NCBI RefSeq assembly: GCF_000725545.1
Contig: NZ_JNZP01000001.1
Location: forward strand, 558,001 to 622,000
DNA from: Streptomyces exfoliatus
GTDB taxonomy: Bacteria > Actinomycetota > Actinomycetes > Streptomycetales > Streptomycetaceae
Reading direction: 5' to 3'
Length of the DNA stretch: 64,000 nucleotides
Positions within the stretch are counted from its first letter, which is position 1. Each line of letters starts with the position of its first letter. Below are positions 58,101 through 64,000 of this stretch, piece after piece. Made by a program: the position numbers and the translations under genes. The notes beneath the pieces were generated by a model. The model was not told the origin of the DNA. It saw only the letters and a list, made by a program, of their open reading frames with translations, and ran no database searches.

Positions 58101-58871
58101 TCAGAGGCGGCGCGTCGCGAGCGTCAGCCGGTCCCGCGCGTCGAACAGCGCGTCCTTGACCATCTGCTCGTGGGCCGGGGTGAGCCGCGCCACCGGCACC
58201 GAGCAGCTGATCGCGTCCCGCGCCGGGGTCCGGTACGGGATGGCGACGCCGAAGCAGCGCAGCCCGAGCGTGTTCTCCTCGCGGTCCACCGAGAAGCCCT
58301 GCTCGCGGATGGCGCGCAGTTCCTCGATGAGCCGCTCGCGGTCGGTGATCGTGTGCTCGGTGAGCGCCGGGAGGGTCTCCGGGAGCAGTTTGCGCACCTG
58401 CTCGTCGGTGTGGGTGGCGAGCAGCGCCTTGCCGAGCGAGGTCGAGTGGGCGGGCAGCCGGCGTCCGACCCGGGTGAACGGCCGCAGGTAGTGCTGGGAC
58501 TGACGGGTCGCCAGGTACACCACGTTGGTGCCGTCGAGCCGCGCCAGGTGGATGGTCTCGGTCGTGTCGTCGGAGAGCCGGTCCAGGGTGGGTTGGGAGG
58601 CGGCCACCACCTCGTCGCCGTCGATGTACGAGGTGCCGACGAGCAGCGCCCGCACCCCGATGCCGTACCGGGTGCCGGTCGCGTCCGTCTCCACCCAGCC
58701 CAGCTCGACCAGGGTGCGCAGCAGCATGTACAGGCTGGACTTGGGGTAGCCGACGGCCTCCTGGACGGCGGCGAGCGAGTGCATCCCCGGGCGCCCCGCG
58801 AAGTACTCGAGCAGCTCCACGGTCCGCACGGCGGACTTCACCTGTGCTCCGCCCGCGTCGACAGTCGCCAT
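58101..58871 (-). CDS. IclR-family regulator of the adjacent aldehyde dehydrogenase
   Basis: The 256-residue protein has an IclR winged helix (about residues 10-75: VKSAVRTVELLEYFAGRPGMHSLAAVQEAVGYPKSSLYMLLRTLVELGWV). The IclR effector domain (about 80-250) follows, with HLARLDGTNVVYLATRQSQHYLRPF, LPAHSTSLGKALLA and RCFGVAIPYRTPARDAISCSVPVARLT. ATG 58871 has GAGGGAC upstream. It is divergent from the semialdehyde dehydrogenase gene with an operator-like inverted repeat between, so sugar-acid control of that gene is likely. Confidence 0.9.
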   Translation of the reverse strand: MATVDAGGAQVKSAVRTVELLEYFAGRPGMHSLAAVQEAVGYPKSSLYMLLRTLVELGWVETDATGTRYGIGVRALLVGTSYIDGDEVVAASQPTLDRLSDDTTETIHLARLDGTNVVYLATRQSQHYLRPFTRVGRRLPAHSTSLGKALLATHTDEQVRKLLPETLPALTEHTITDRERLIEELRAIREQGFSVDREENTLGLRCFGVAIPYRTPARDAISCSVPVARLTPAHEQMVKDALFDARDRLTLATRRL

Positions 58872-58992
58872 GTCCCTCGCCCCTTTTCGGTCGTCCGGCC
58901 GTCCGGTGGCCACCTGGCCGGCCGGGGCCCCTTGTGGAGACGGCCGGGCCGTCCCTAGAGTCCCGTACAGATGCGTTCATCTACGGGAACGT

Positions 58993-59010
58993 TGTTCAGA
59001 ATAGCGAACA
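58993..59010. promoter_or_regulatory. IclR-type operator candidate before the aldehyde dehydrogenase
   Basis: TGTTCAGAATAGCGAACA has perfect TGTTC/GAACA arms and an 8-base centre. It lies 12 bases before the GTG at 59022 and 122 bases from the iclR start. A related GTTCAAGAATA occurs in the kdgD leader at 44108-44118. Confidence 0.5.
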
Positions 59011-59021
59011 GGGGCGTAGCG

Positions 59022-60527
59022 GTGGCGGCAGAACCAGTGTGGAGTGTGGACCCCCGGACGGGGAAGCCGCGCGAGCAGGTCGCGGTGGAGGCCACGGCAG
59101 AGGACGTCGACCGGTCCGTACGGGCCGCCCACGCGGTCCGCGAGACCCTCGCCGACCGCAGCGTACGGGCTGCCTTCCTCCGTACCGCCGCCGACCTCCT
59201 CGACGGGGCGCGCGAGCAGATCGTGGAGACGGCGGACGCCGAGACCGCTCTCGGGCCCGTCCGCCTCACCGGCGAACTCGCCCGCACCACGGCCCAGTTG
59301 CGGGCCTTCGCGGACGTCGTCGAAGAGGGCTCCTTCCTCGACATCCGGATCGACCTGCCCGACCCCGGAGCCATCCCGCCCCGGCCCGACATGCGCCGAT
59401 GGAAGATCCCGCTCGGCGTCGTCGCCGTCTACGCCGCCAGCAACTTCCCGCTCGCCTTCTCCGTCCCCGGCGGCGACACGGCGAGCGCCCTCGCGGCCGG
59501 CTGCCCCGTGGTGATCAAGGCCCACCCCGACCACCCGGCCACCTCCGAACTCTGCGCCTCCCTGCTGCGCAGGGCCGCCGCCGAGGCAGGCCTCCCCGAG
59601 GACGTCGTCGTCCTCGTCCACGGCTTCGACGCGGGCGTGGAACTCGTCCGCCACCCGCTCGTCGCGGCGGCCGGCTTCACCGGCTCGGTGCGCGGCGGAC
59701 GGGCCCTCTTCGACGCGGCGGCCGCCCGACCCGTCCCCATCCCCTTCCACGGCGAACTCGGCTCCCTCAACCCCGTCGTGCTCACCAGCGCGGCGATCGA
59801 GGAGCGGGCCGAGGAGATCGGCGCCGGCCTGGCCGGCTCCATGACCCTGGGCGCGGGCCAGTTCTGCACCAAGCCCGGCTTCGTCCTGGCCCCCTCGGGA
59901 GAGGCCGGCGACCGCTTCCTCGACGCCCTCGCCCTCGGGGTCTCCGAGACCGGACCGGCCGTGCTGCTCGACCGGCGGATGCGGGACGCCTTCGTCGCGG
60001 GAGTCACCGAGCGCACCGCGCTCGACGGCGTACGGGCCCCGGTCGCCCCCGGCGCGGGCGACGCGCACACGGTCAGCGCCGGCGTCCTCGCCGTCGACGC
60101 CGCCCTGCTCGCCGAGGGCGACCGGCACCACCTCCTCCTGGAGGAGTGCTTCGGCCCGGTCACCGTCGTCGCCCGCTACGACTCCCGGGACGAGATCACC
60201 CAGGTCCTCTCCCGGCTGCCCGGCAACCTCACCGCCACCCTGCACGTCGCCACGGAGGGCGAAGAGGACGCCGACGCGGCCCCGCTCCTGGCCGAACTCA
60301 CCCCGCTGGCGGGCCGCGTCCTCGTCAACGGCTGGCCCACCGGCGTGGCCGTCGCCCCGGCCCAGCACCACGGCGGCCCCTACCCGGCCACCACCTCCAC
60401 CTCCACCTCGGTCGGCGCGACCGCGATCGAGCGCTGGCTGCGCCCGTTCACGTACCAGTCGACCCCCGACCACCTCCTGCCCCCGGAGCTCCGCGACGGC
60501 AACCCGCTGGGCCTGCCCCGCCGCTGA
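59022..60527 (+). CDS. NADP-dependent aldehyde dehydrogenase, alpha-ketoglutarate semialdehyde type
   Basis: The 501-residue enzyme belongs to the NADP-dependent aldehyde dehydrogenases that oxidise alpha-ketoglutarate semialdehyde, the product of KdgD. It has YAASNFPLAFSVPGGDTASALAAGCPVVIKAHPDHP, the catalytic Glu245 (PFHGELGSLNP) and the nucleophile Cys282 (GAGQFCTKPGF). The family's characteristic C-terminus is AQHHGGPYPATTSTSTSVG. I start at GTG 59022 (GGGG eight bases before), which leaves the operator upstream; ATG 58971 would place the operator inside the gene. Regulated by the divergent IclR gene. It completes the route from uronate, although it lies 13 kb from udh/kdgD. Confidence 0.88.
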   Translation: MAAEPVWSVDPRTGKPREQVAVEATAEDVDRSVRAAHAVRETLADRSVRAAFLRTAADLLDGAREQIVETADAETALGPVRLTGELARTTAQLRAFADVVEEGSFLDIRIDLPDPGAIPPRPDMRRWKIPLGVVAVYAASNFPLAFSVPGGDTASALAAGCPVVIKAHPDHPATSELCASLLRRAAAEAGLPEDVVVLVHGFDAGVELVRHPLVAAAGFTGSVRGGRALFDAAAARPVPIPFHGELGSLNPVVLTSAAIEERAEEIGAGLAGSMTLGAGQFCTKPGFVLAPSGEAGDRFLDALALGVSETGPAVLLDRRMRDAFVAGVTERTALDGVRAPVAPGAGDAHTVSAGVLAVDAALLAEGDRHHLLLEECFGPVTVVARYDSRDEITQVLSRLPGNLTATLHVATEGEEDADAAPLLAELTPLAGRVLVNGWPTGVAVAPAQHHGGPYPATTSTSTSVGATAIERWLRPFTYQSTPDHLLPPELRDGNPLGLPRR

Positions 60528-60539
60528 CCCCGCCCCGCC

Positions 60540-61586
60540 TCAGGATCCGACGCGCACCACGATCTTCCCCAGGTGCGTGTTGGACTCCATCAGCCGATGG
60601 GCGTCGGCGATCCGCTCCAGACCGTCGAAGGTCCGGGCGATCACCGGCGCCAGGGAGCCGTCGCGCAGCCCCGAACCGATGAAGCCGGCGGCGCGGCGGC
60701 GCCCCTCCGCGGTCCCGGCGAGCACGCCGTTGGCGTACGTGTGGACGGTCTGCGGCCAGTTCATCGAGAGGGTGACCGGCCGTGGGTCCAGCCAGCCGTA
60801 CAGCACGGCCGTGCCGCCGGGGCGCAGCGCGTCGCCGAGCCGGGCGAAGCCGGGCCCGCCGATCCCGTCGAACACCAGGTCCGCGCCCGCCCCGCCGGTG
60901 ATCCGCCGCACCTCCTCGACCAGGTCGCCGGCGTCCTCCGACTCCGTGACGACCACGTGCGCGGCCCCCAGCTCCAGGAGCCGCTTCCGCTTGCCCTCGC
61001 CGCGCGTGGTGGCGATCGGCACGGCCCCGACCCGCAGCGCCGTCTGGATCGCGGCCGTCCCCACCCCGCTCGACGCCCCCGTGATCACCACGTGGTCGCC
61101 GGGGCCGAGACCGCCGGTCAGCACCATGCCGCCGTACGCGGTGAAGTACGTCAGCCAGACCGCCGCCGCCGTCACCGGGTCCACCCCCTCCGGGCGGGCC
61201 ACCACGTACTCCTCCGGCAGCACCACCCGCTCCGCGTACACGCCGTGCACCCCGAAGTCGAAGTTCGCCGCCGCCATCACCGGATCGCCCGGCGCGAACG
61301 CCGTCACCCCCGCTCCGACCGCCTCCACCACCCCGGCCGCCTCGTACCCGAGCCGCGAGCCCGGCAGCGTCGGCGGGTAGTAGTAGGTGCCCGCGCGGAA
61401 CAGCGCCTCGGCACGGTTGAGCCCGATCGCCTCGACCCGTACGAGCACCTCACCGGGCCCCGGCGCGGGCAGTGGCACCTCGGCCACCGTCAGCACCTCG
61501 GGACCACCGAGCTCGTGGAAGAGCACCGCCCTGGTGGTCGTGTCCGTCGTCGTCGGGTCCGCTGTCGTCATGTCCGCTGTCGTCAT
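60540..61586 (-). CDS. zinc-independent MDR alcohol dehydrogenase / quinone oxidoreductase family
   Basis: The 348-residue medium-chain dehydrogenase has the GroES-like domain (VLFHELGGPEVLTVAEVPLPAPGPGEVLVRVEAIGLNRAEALFRAG). A Rossmann domain (VVITGASSGVGTAAIQTALRVGAVPIATTRGEGKRKRLLELGA) follows. It lacks the Cys/His/Asp zinc ligands, so it is quinone-oxidoreductase-like. Two tandem copies of a 15-base unit give two possible start ATGs (61586 and 61571). The -10 TAACGT ends 7 bases before 61586, favouring that one. It is divergent from an AraC regulator, which probably controls it. Confidence 0.9.
   Translation of the reverse strand: MTTADMTTADPTTTDTTTRAVLFHELGGPEVLTVAEVPLPAPGPGEVLVRVEAIGLNRAEALFRAGTYYYPPTLPGSRLGYEAAGVVEAVGAGVTAFAPGDPVMAAANFDFGVHGVYAERVVLPEEYVVARPEGVDPVTAAAVWLTYFTAYGGMVLTGGLGPGDHVVITGASSGVGTAAIQTALRVGAVPIATTRGEGKRKRLLELGAAHVVVTESEDAGDLVEEVRRITGGAGADLVFDGIGGPGFARLGDALRPGGTAVLYGWLDPRPVTLSMNWPQTVHTYANGVLAGTAEGRRRAAGFIGSGLRDGSLAPVIARTFDGLERIADAHRLMESNTHLGKIVVRVGS
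61557..61586. repeat. tandem 15-bp duplication at the 5' end of the dehydrogenase gene
   Basis: GTCCGCTGTCGTCAT is repeated exactly at 61557-61571 and 61572-61586. On the minus strand each copy begins with ATG, so both encode MTTAD. Confidence 0.85.
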
Positions 61587-61593
61587 GACAGCG

Positions 61594-61599
61594 ACGTTA
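61594..61599 (-). promoter_or_regulatory. -10 element of the dehydrogenase gene
   Basis: TAACGT on the minus strand ends 7 bases before the ATG at 61586, with no ribosome-binding sequence between. Confidence 0.45.
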
Positions 61600-61612
61600 G
61601 GAGCGCCCGGCG

Positions 61613-61656
61613 AGACGATCCATGTCTCCCTCCCTCGGGACCATGTCCGATCGTCT
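61613..61656. promoter_or_regulatory. AraC-type operator candidate between adh-like gene and araC-like gene
   Basis: CATGTC occurs twice at 21-base spacing (61621 and 61642), flanked by the inverted arms AGACGATC (61613-61620) and GATCGTCT (61649-61656). Direct half-sites two helical turns apart suit an AraC-family protein, whose gene starts 32 bases further on. Confidence 0.5.
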
Positions 61657-61687
61657 CGCGGTCCCTCGCGGGGAGTACGGTGCCGGG

Positions 61688-62602
61688 ATGGACGTACTGA
61701 GCGATGCCATCGCCGCCATGCGCACCGGCCGCCCCCACTCCTCCCGGACGGTCCGCTTCTCCCCCTGGGGCTTCCGCTTCCCGCCGAGCAGGGGCGCCGG
61801 ATTCCACGTCGTCCTCCAGGGCACCGCCTGGCTGCTGCCCCCGGACGGCGCGACACCCGTCCGGCTCGGCCCCGGCGACGTCGTCTTCCTCGCCCACGGC
61901 ACCGGCCACGGCCTCGCCGACCACCCCGACACCCCCCTCGTCGACGCCTCGCCCGCGCCCGACGGCTCCTGGCCCACCTCGCCCGACCGGGGGCCCGTCG
62001 GCGCCGACGAGACCCTGCTGCTGTGCGGCGCCTACCAGCTCAGCCGTGCCCGCGCCCACCCGCTCCTCACCGAGCTTCCCTCGTACGTCCACCTGCCCGC
62101 CCGGGTCGGCGCCCATCCCCGGCTGCGCGCCGCCGTCGACCTGCTCGGCGCCGAACTCGCCGAACCCCAGCCGGGATCCGACGCGGTCGTGCCCGCCCTG
62201 CTCGACACCCTGCTGCTCTACCTGCTGCGCACCTGGTGGCTCGCCGAGTGCGCCGACCGGACCACCGGCTGGTCGGCCGCCCTCGGCGACCCGGCGGTCG
62301 CGGGCGCCCTCCGGGCCCTCCACGACGACCCCGCGCGGTCGTGGACGGTCCAGGAACTGGGCACCCTGTCCGGTCTCTCCCGCGCCGCCTTCGCCCGCCG
62401 CTTCACCGCCCTGGTCGGCCGCTCCCCGCTCGCGTACCTCACCTGGTGGCGCATGACCACGGCGGGCCGCCTCCTGCGCACCGACGACCTCCCCCTCCGC
62501 GCGGTCGCCCAGCGCTCCGGCTACTCCTCCGAGTTCGCCTTCGCCAAGGCCTTCAAGCGGGAGTACGGGGTGGCGCCGGGGCAGTACCGCAAGGGCGCCT
62601 GA
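61688..62602 (+). CDS. AraC-family regulator (cupin-type sensor)
   Basis: The 304-residue protein has an N-terminal cupin sensor of the AraC_binding-6/CupA type (about residues 5-165: FSPWGFRFPPSRGAGFHVVLQGTAWLLPPDG, LGPGDVVFLAHGTGHGLAD, LLCGAYQLSRARAHPLLTELP). Two HTH motifs (about 205-300) follow: WTVQELGTLSGLSRAAFARRFTALVGRSPLAYLTWWRM and LPLRAVAQRSGYSSEFAFAKAFKREYGVAPGQYR. Such regulators usually control a divergent reductase. ATG 61688; TACGGT ends 6 bases upstream. Starts at 61622 or 61643 would run through the operator. Confidence 0.9.
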   Translation: MDVLSDAIAAMRTGRPHSSRTVRFSPWGFRFPPSRGAGFHVVLQGTAWLLPPDGATPVRLGPGDVVFLAHGTGHGLADHPDTPLVDASPAPDGSWPTSPDRGPVGADETLLLCGAYQLSRARAHPLLTELPSYVHLPARVGAHPRLRAAVDLLGAELAEPQPGSDAVVPALLDTLLLYLLRTWWLAECADRTTGWSAALGDPAVAGALRALHDDPARSWTVQELGTLSGLSRAAFARRFTALVGRSPLAYLTWWRMTTAGRLLRTDDLPLRAVAQRSGYSSEFAFAKAFKREYGVAPGQYRKGA

Positions 62603-62624
62603 GGGAGCCCGCCCGGCCCCGGGA

Positions 62625-62640
62625 GGCCCGGAAACGGGCC
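62625..62640 (+). terminator. GAAA-tetraloop hairpin after the AraC-family gene
   Basis: GGCCCG-GAAA-CGGGCC lies 22 bases after the stop and is flanked by further C- and G-rich arms that can extend the stem. A GNRA loop makes it stable. Confidence 0.45.
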
Positions 62641-62753
62641 GGGGGGCCGCCCCGTGCTCCGGCTCACATCGCGGGCCGAAACGGAATGAACCCGGCTGGT
62701 GGCGGCGTTATGGCCGTCGCACACCCCACCGGCAACCCTCGGAGAGAAGTCAC

Positions 62754-63461
62754 ATGCGCGTCGAGATCTGGAGCGACATCGCCTGCCCCTGGTGCTACAT
62801 CGGCAAGGCCCGCTTCGAGAAGGGGCTCGCGGCCTTCGCCCACCGCGACGACGTCGAGGTCGTGCACCGCTCCTTCGAGCTCGACCCGAACCGCGCCAAG
62901 GGTGACAGGGAACCCGTCCTGAAGATGCTCGCCGAGAAGTACGGCCGCACGCTCGCCGAGGCGCGCGCCATGGAGGCGCACGTCGCGTCGAACGCGCACT
63001 CCGAGGGCCTCGGCTACCGCACCGAGGGCCGCGACCACGGCAACACCTTCGACATCCACCGGCTGCTCCACCTCGCCAAGGACCGCGGGCGCCAGAACGA
63101 GCTCCTGGACCTGGCCTACCGTGCCAACTTCGCCGAGGAGCGCTCCGTCTTCGACAGCGAGACCCTGGTGACGCTCGGCGTCGAGGCCGGTCTCGACGAG
63201 ACCGAGGTGAGGGCCGTCCTCGCCGACGCGTCCGCCTACGCCGACGCCGTCCGCGAGGACGAGCGCGAGGCGGCCGAACTGGGCGCGAACGGCGTGCCGT
63301 TCTTCGTCCTCGACCGCCGCTACGGCATCTCCGGCGGCCAGCCCGCCGAGGTCTTCACCCAGGCCCTCGAGCAGGCCTGGCAGGGGCGCGTCCTCCAGCC
63401 GGTCGGCGGCGACGCGGAGGTCTGCGGCCCCGACGGCAGCTGCGAGGTCCCGCAGGCCTGA
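62754..63461 (+). CDS. DsbA-family oxidoreductase, FrnE type
   Basis: The 235-residue cytoplasmic protein has a thioredoxin fold with an inserted helical domain. The active-site CPWC (Cys11, Cys14) is in SDIACPWCYIGKARFE, and the cis-Pro loop is GANGVPFFVLDRRYGISGGQP. Such FrnE-like proteins act as disulfide isomerase/oxidoreductases; the name comes from a Streptomyces polyketide cluster member, but most copies are housekeeping. A second Cys pair (EVCGPDGSCEV) lies at the extreme C-terminus and may exchange with the active site. ATG 62754 has GGAGAGAAG upstream. Confidence 0.92.
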   Translation: MRVEIWSDIACPWCYIGKARFEKGLAAFAHRDDVEVVHRSFELDPNRAKGDREPVLKMLAEKYGRTLAEARAMEAHVASNAHSEGLGYRTEGRDHGNTFDIHRLLHLAKDRGRQNELLDLAYRANFAEERSVFDSETLVTLGVEAGLDETEVRAVLADASAYADAVREDEREAAELGANGVPFFVLDRRYGISGGQPAEVFTQALEQAWQGRVLQPVGGDAEVCGPDGSCEVPQA

Positions 63462-63519
63462 CCCGCCCGCACCGTGCCCGGACCCGCACCGACCTGCGGA
63501 GATAAGCGCGGCTTGGGGA

Positions 63520-63560
63520 TTCCCCACGATCCGACCCGATTGACGGGTGATCGTGGGGAA
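63520..63560 (+). terminator. hairpin between the FrnE-like gene and the last gene
   Basis: TTCCCCACGATC (63520-63531) pairs with GATCGTGGGGAA (63549-63560). Inside, after a 2-base bulge, ACCCG pairs with CGGGT around ATTGA. It ends only 14 bases before the next ATG, so it may act as terminator, operator or translational control element. Confidence 0.5.
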
Positions 63561-63574
63561 CCCAGGGTGGGGGC

Positions 63575-64000
63575 ATGGACTCCCTTGATTCCCTTGACCA
63601 GCCGCTCGGGGGCGCCGAGTTCGCGCCCAAGCGGACCTATCTGAACACCTCCGCCTGCGGGCTGCTGCCCCGCCGGACCATCGAGGCCGTCACGCTCCTC
63701 GCGGAGGAGACCGCCGACGGCCGCCCCGACGGCGCCGGAAGCTTCGAGATCGTCGACGAGGCCCGCGCCGCCTTCGCCCGCATCGCCGGCGTCCCGCACG
63801 AGCGCGTCGCCGTCGGCAGCTCCGTCGCCGTGCACTGCGGCATGATCGCCCAGTCGATGCCCTCCGGGGCCGAGATCCTCTTCCCCGAGGGCGAGTTCTC
63901 CTCCGTCATCACCCCGTTCACGATCCGCGGCGACCTCAAGACCCGGTTCGTGCCCCTGGAGCGGCTCGCCGAGTCCGTCCGTCCCGGGACCGCGCTCGTC
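63575..64000 (+). CDS. class V aminotransferase-fold protein (3' end outside window)
   Basis: The visible 142 codons start at ATG 63575 behind GGGTGGGGG and read MDSLDSLDQPLGG, then FAPKRTYLNTSACGLLPRRTIEAV, an N-terminus typical of PLP-dependent class V aminotransferases/cysteine-desulfurase-like proteins. Further on come FARIAGVPHERVAVGSSVAVHCGMIAQSMPSGAEILFPEGEFSSVITPF. The PLP lysine lies beyond the window, so the activity cannot be given. The frame is open to the last base. Confidence 0.8.
   Translation, partial: MDSLDSLDQPLGGAEFAPKRTYLNTSACGLLPRRTIEAVTLLAEETADGRPDGAGSFEIVDEARAAFARIAGVPHERVAVGSSVAVHCGMIAQSMPSGAEILFPEGEFSSVITPFTIRGDLKTRFVPLERLAESVRPGTALV

Noticed and set aside
56443..58980. 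Upstream part of a 1260-codon minus-strand frame ending in the histidine kinase
   Set aside because: Only the 414 codons from GTG 56442 are the kinase. The rest runs across the membrane-protein gene, the cupin gene and iclR in wrong frames.
1..64000. tRNA/rRNA genes, CRISPR arrays, IS elements, att sites, antibiotic biosynthetic cluster, phage-defence island
   Set aside because: I looked for cloverleaf-like runs with TTCGA loops, regular repeats, transposase motifs and PKS/NRPS modules and saw none; the region looks like core chromosome. A tRNA and repeat scan by program would settle it.

Overview
The window is chromosomal DNA from a high-GC actinomycete, almost certainly a Streptomyces. The codon bias is extreme (G/C at third positions). 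The gene order (pgk-tpiA-secG-rbpA-like-pgi, then pgl-opcA-zwf-tal-tkt against ctaB, then ctaA, an ABC exporter and a sufR-B-D-Rieske-C-S-U-T cluster) is the conserved Streptomyces core arrangement. The protein sequences read as close relatives of the S. coelicolor ones. I saw no tRNA, rRNA, insertion sequence, prophage or CRISPR array.

Layout. 1-6 kb: the end of pgk, tpiA, secG, a zinc-site RbpA-family protein, pgi, and a pair of membrane PH-domain proteins like YdbS/YdbT. 6-12.7 kb (minus strand): a contiguous pentose-phosphate operon tkt-tal-zwf-opcA-pgl with translationally overlapping junctions. 12.9-16.6 kb: heme O synthase (ctaB), a small conserved protein, an amidohydrolase and heme A synthase (ctaA). 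16.6-25.1 kb: a drug-type ABC exporter divergent from the SufR-controlled Fe-S assembly operon. 25-32.6 kb: a VOC protein, a membrane protein, an SMR efflux gene with its TetR regulator, dapD, a Tat lipoprotein beta-propeller, a small secreted protein, dapA, a GNAT and an ABM-domain protein. 32.6-41 kb: a secreted nuclease, an acidic conserved protein, a Tat-exported PhoX-type phosphatase behind a three-unit PHO box, a GntR regulator with ACC deaminase, and a two-domain TerD protein. 41-46.2 kb: an AraC regulator and a uronate/aldarate catabolic cluster (uronate dehydrogenase, an SDR, KdgD, and an unassigned protein). 46.3-57.5 kb: two tandem SpoIIE-type phosphatases, an MFS exporter, a small membrane protein, a class B PBP, and a membrane protein-histidine kinase-response regulator operon. 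57.5-64 kb: a cupin, an IclR regulator divergent from an alpha-ketoglutarate-semialdehyde-type dehydrogenase (the likely last step of the aldarate pathway), a quinone-oxidoreductase-like enzyme divergent from an AraC regulator, a FrnE-like DsbA protein and the start of a class V aminotransferase-fold gene.

The central-carbon part reads as one metabolic block: pgi and zwf/opcA/pgl feed glucose-6-phosphate into glycolysis or the pentose phosphate pathway. The suf cluster is a self-contained Fe-S biogenesis operon with its own sensor repressor and, upstream, a near-consensus iron box. No wholly new system is evident. The most interesting material is regulatory: PHO boxes, the iron box beside a SufR operator, a palindrome covering the gntR start codon upstream of acdS, an unassigned third gene in the uronate operon, and a recurring TANNNT-N7-start arrangement implying many leaderless mRNAs.
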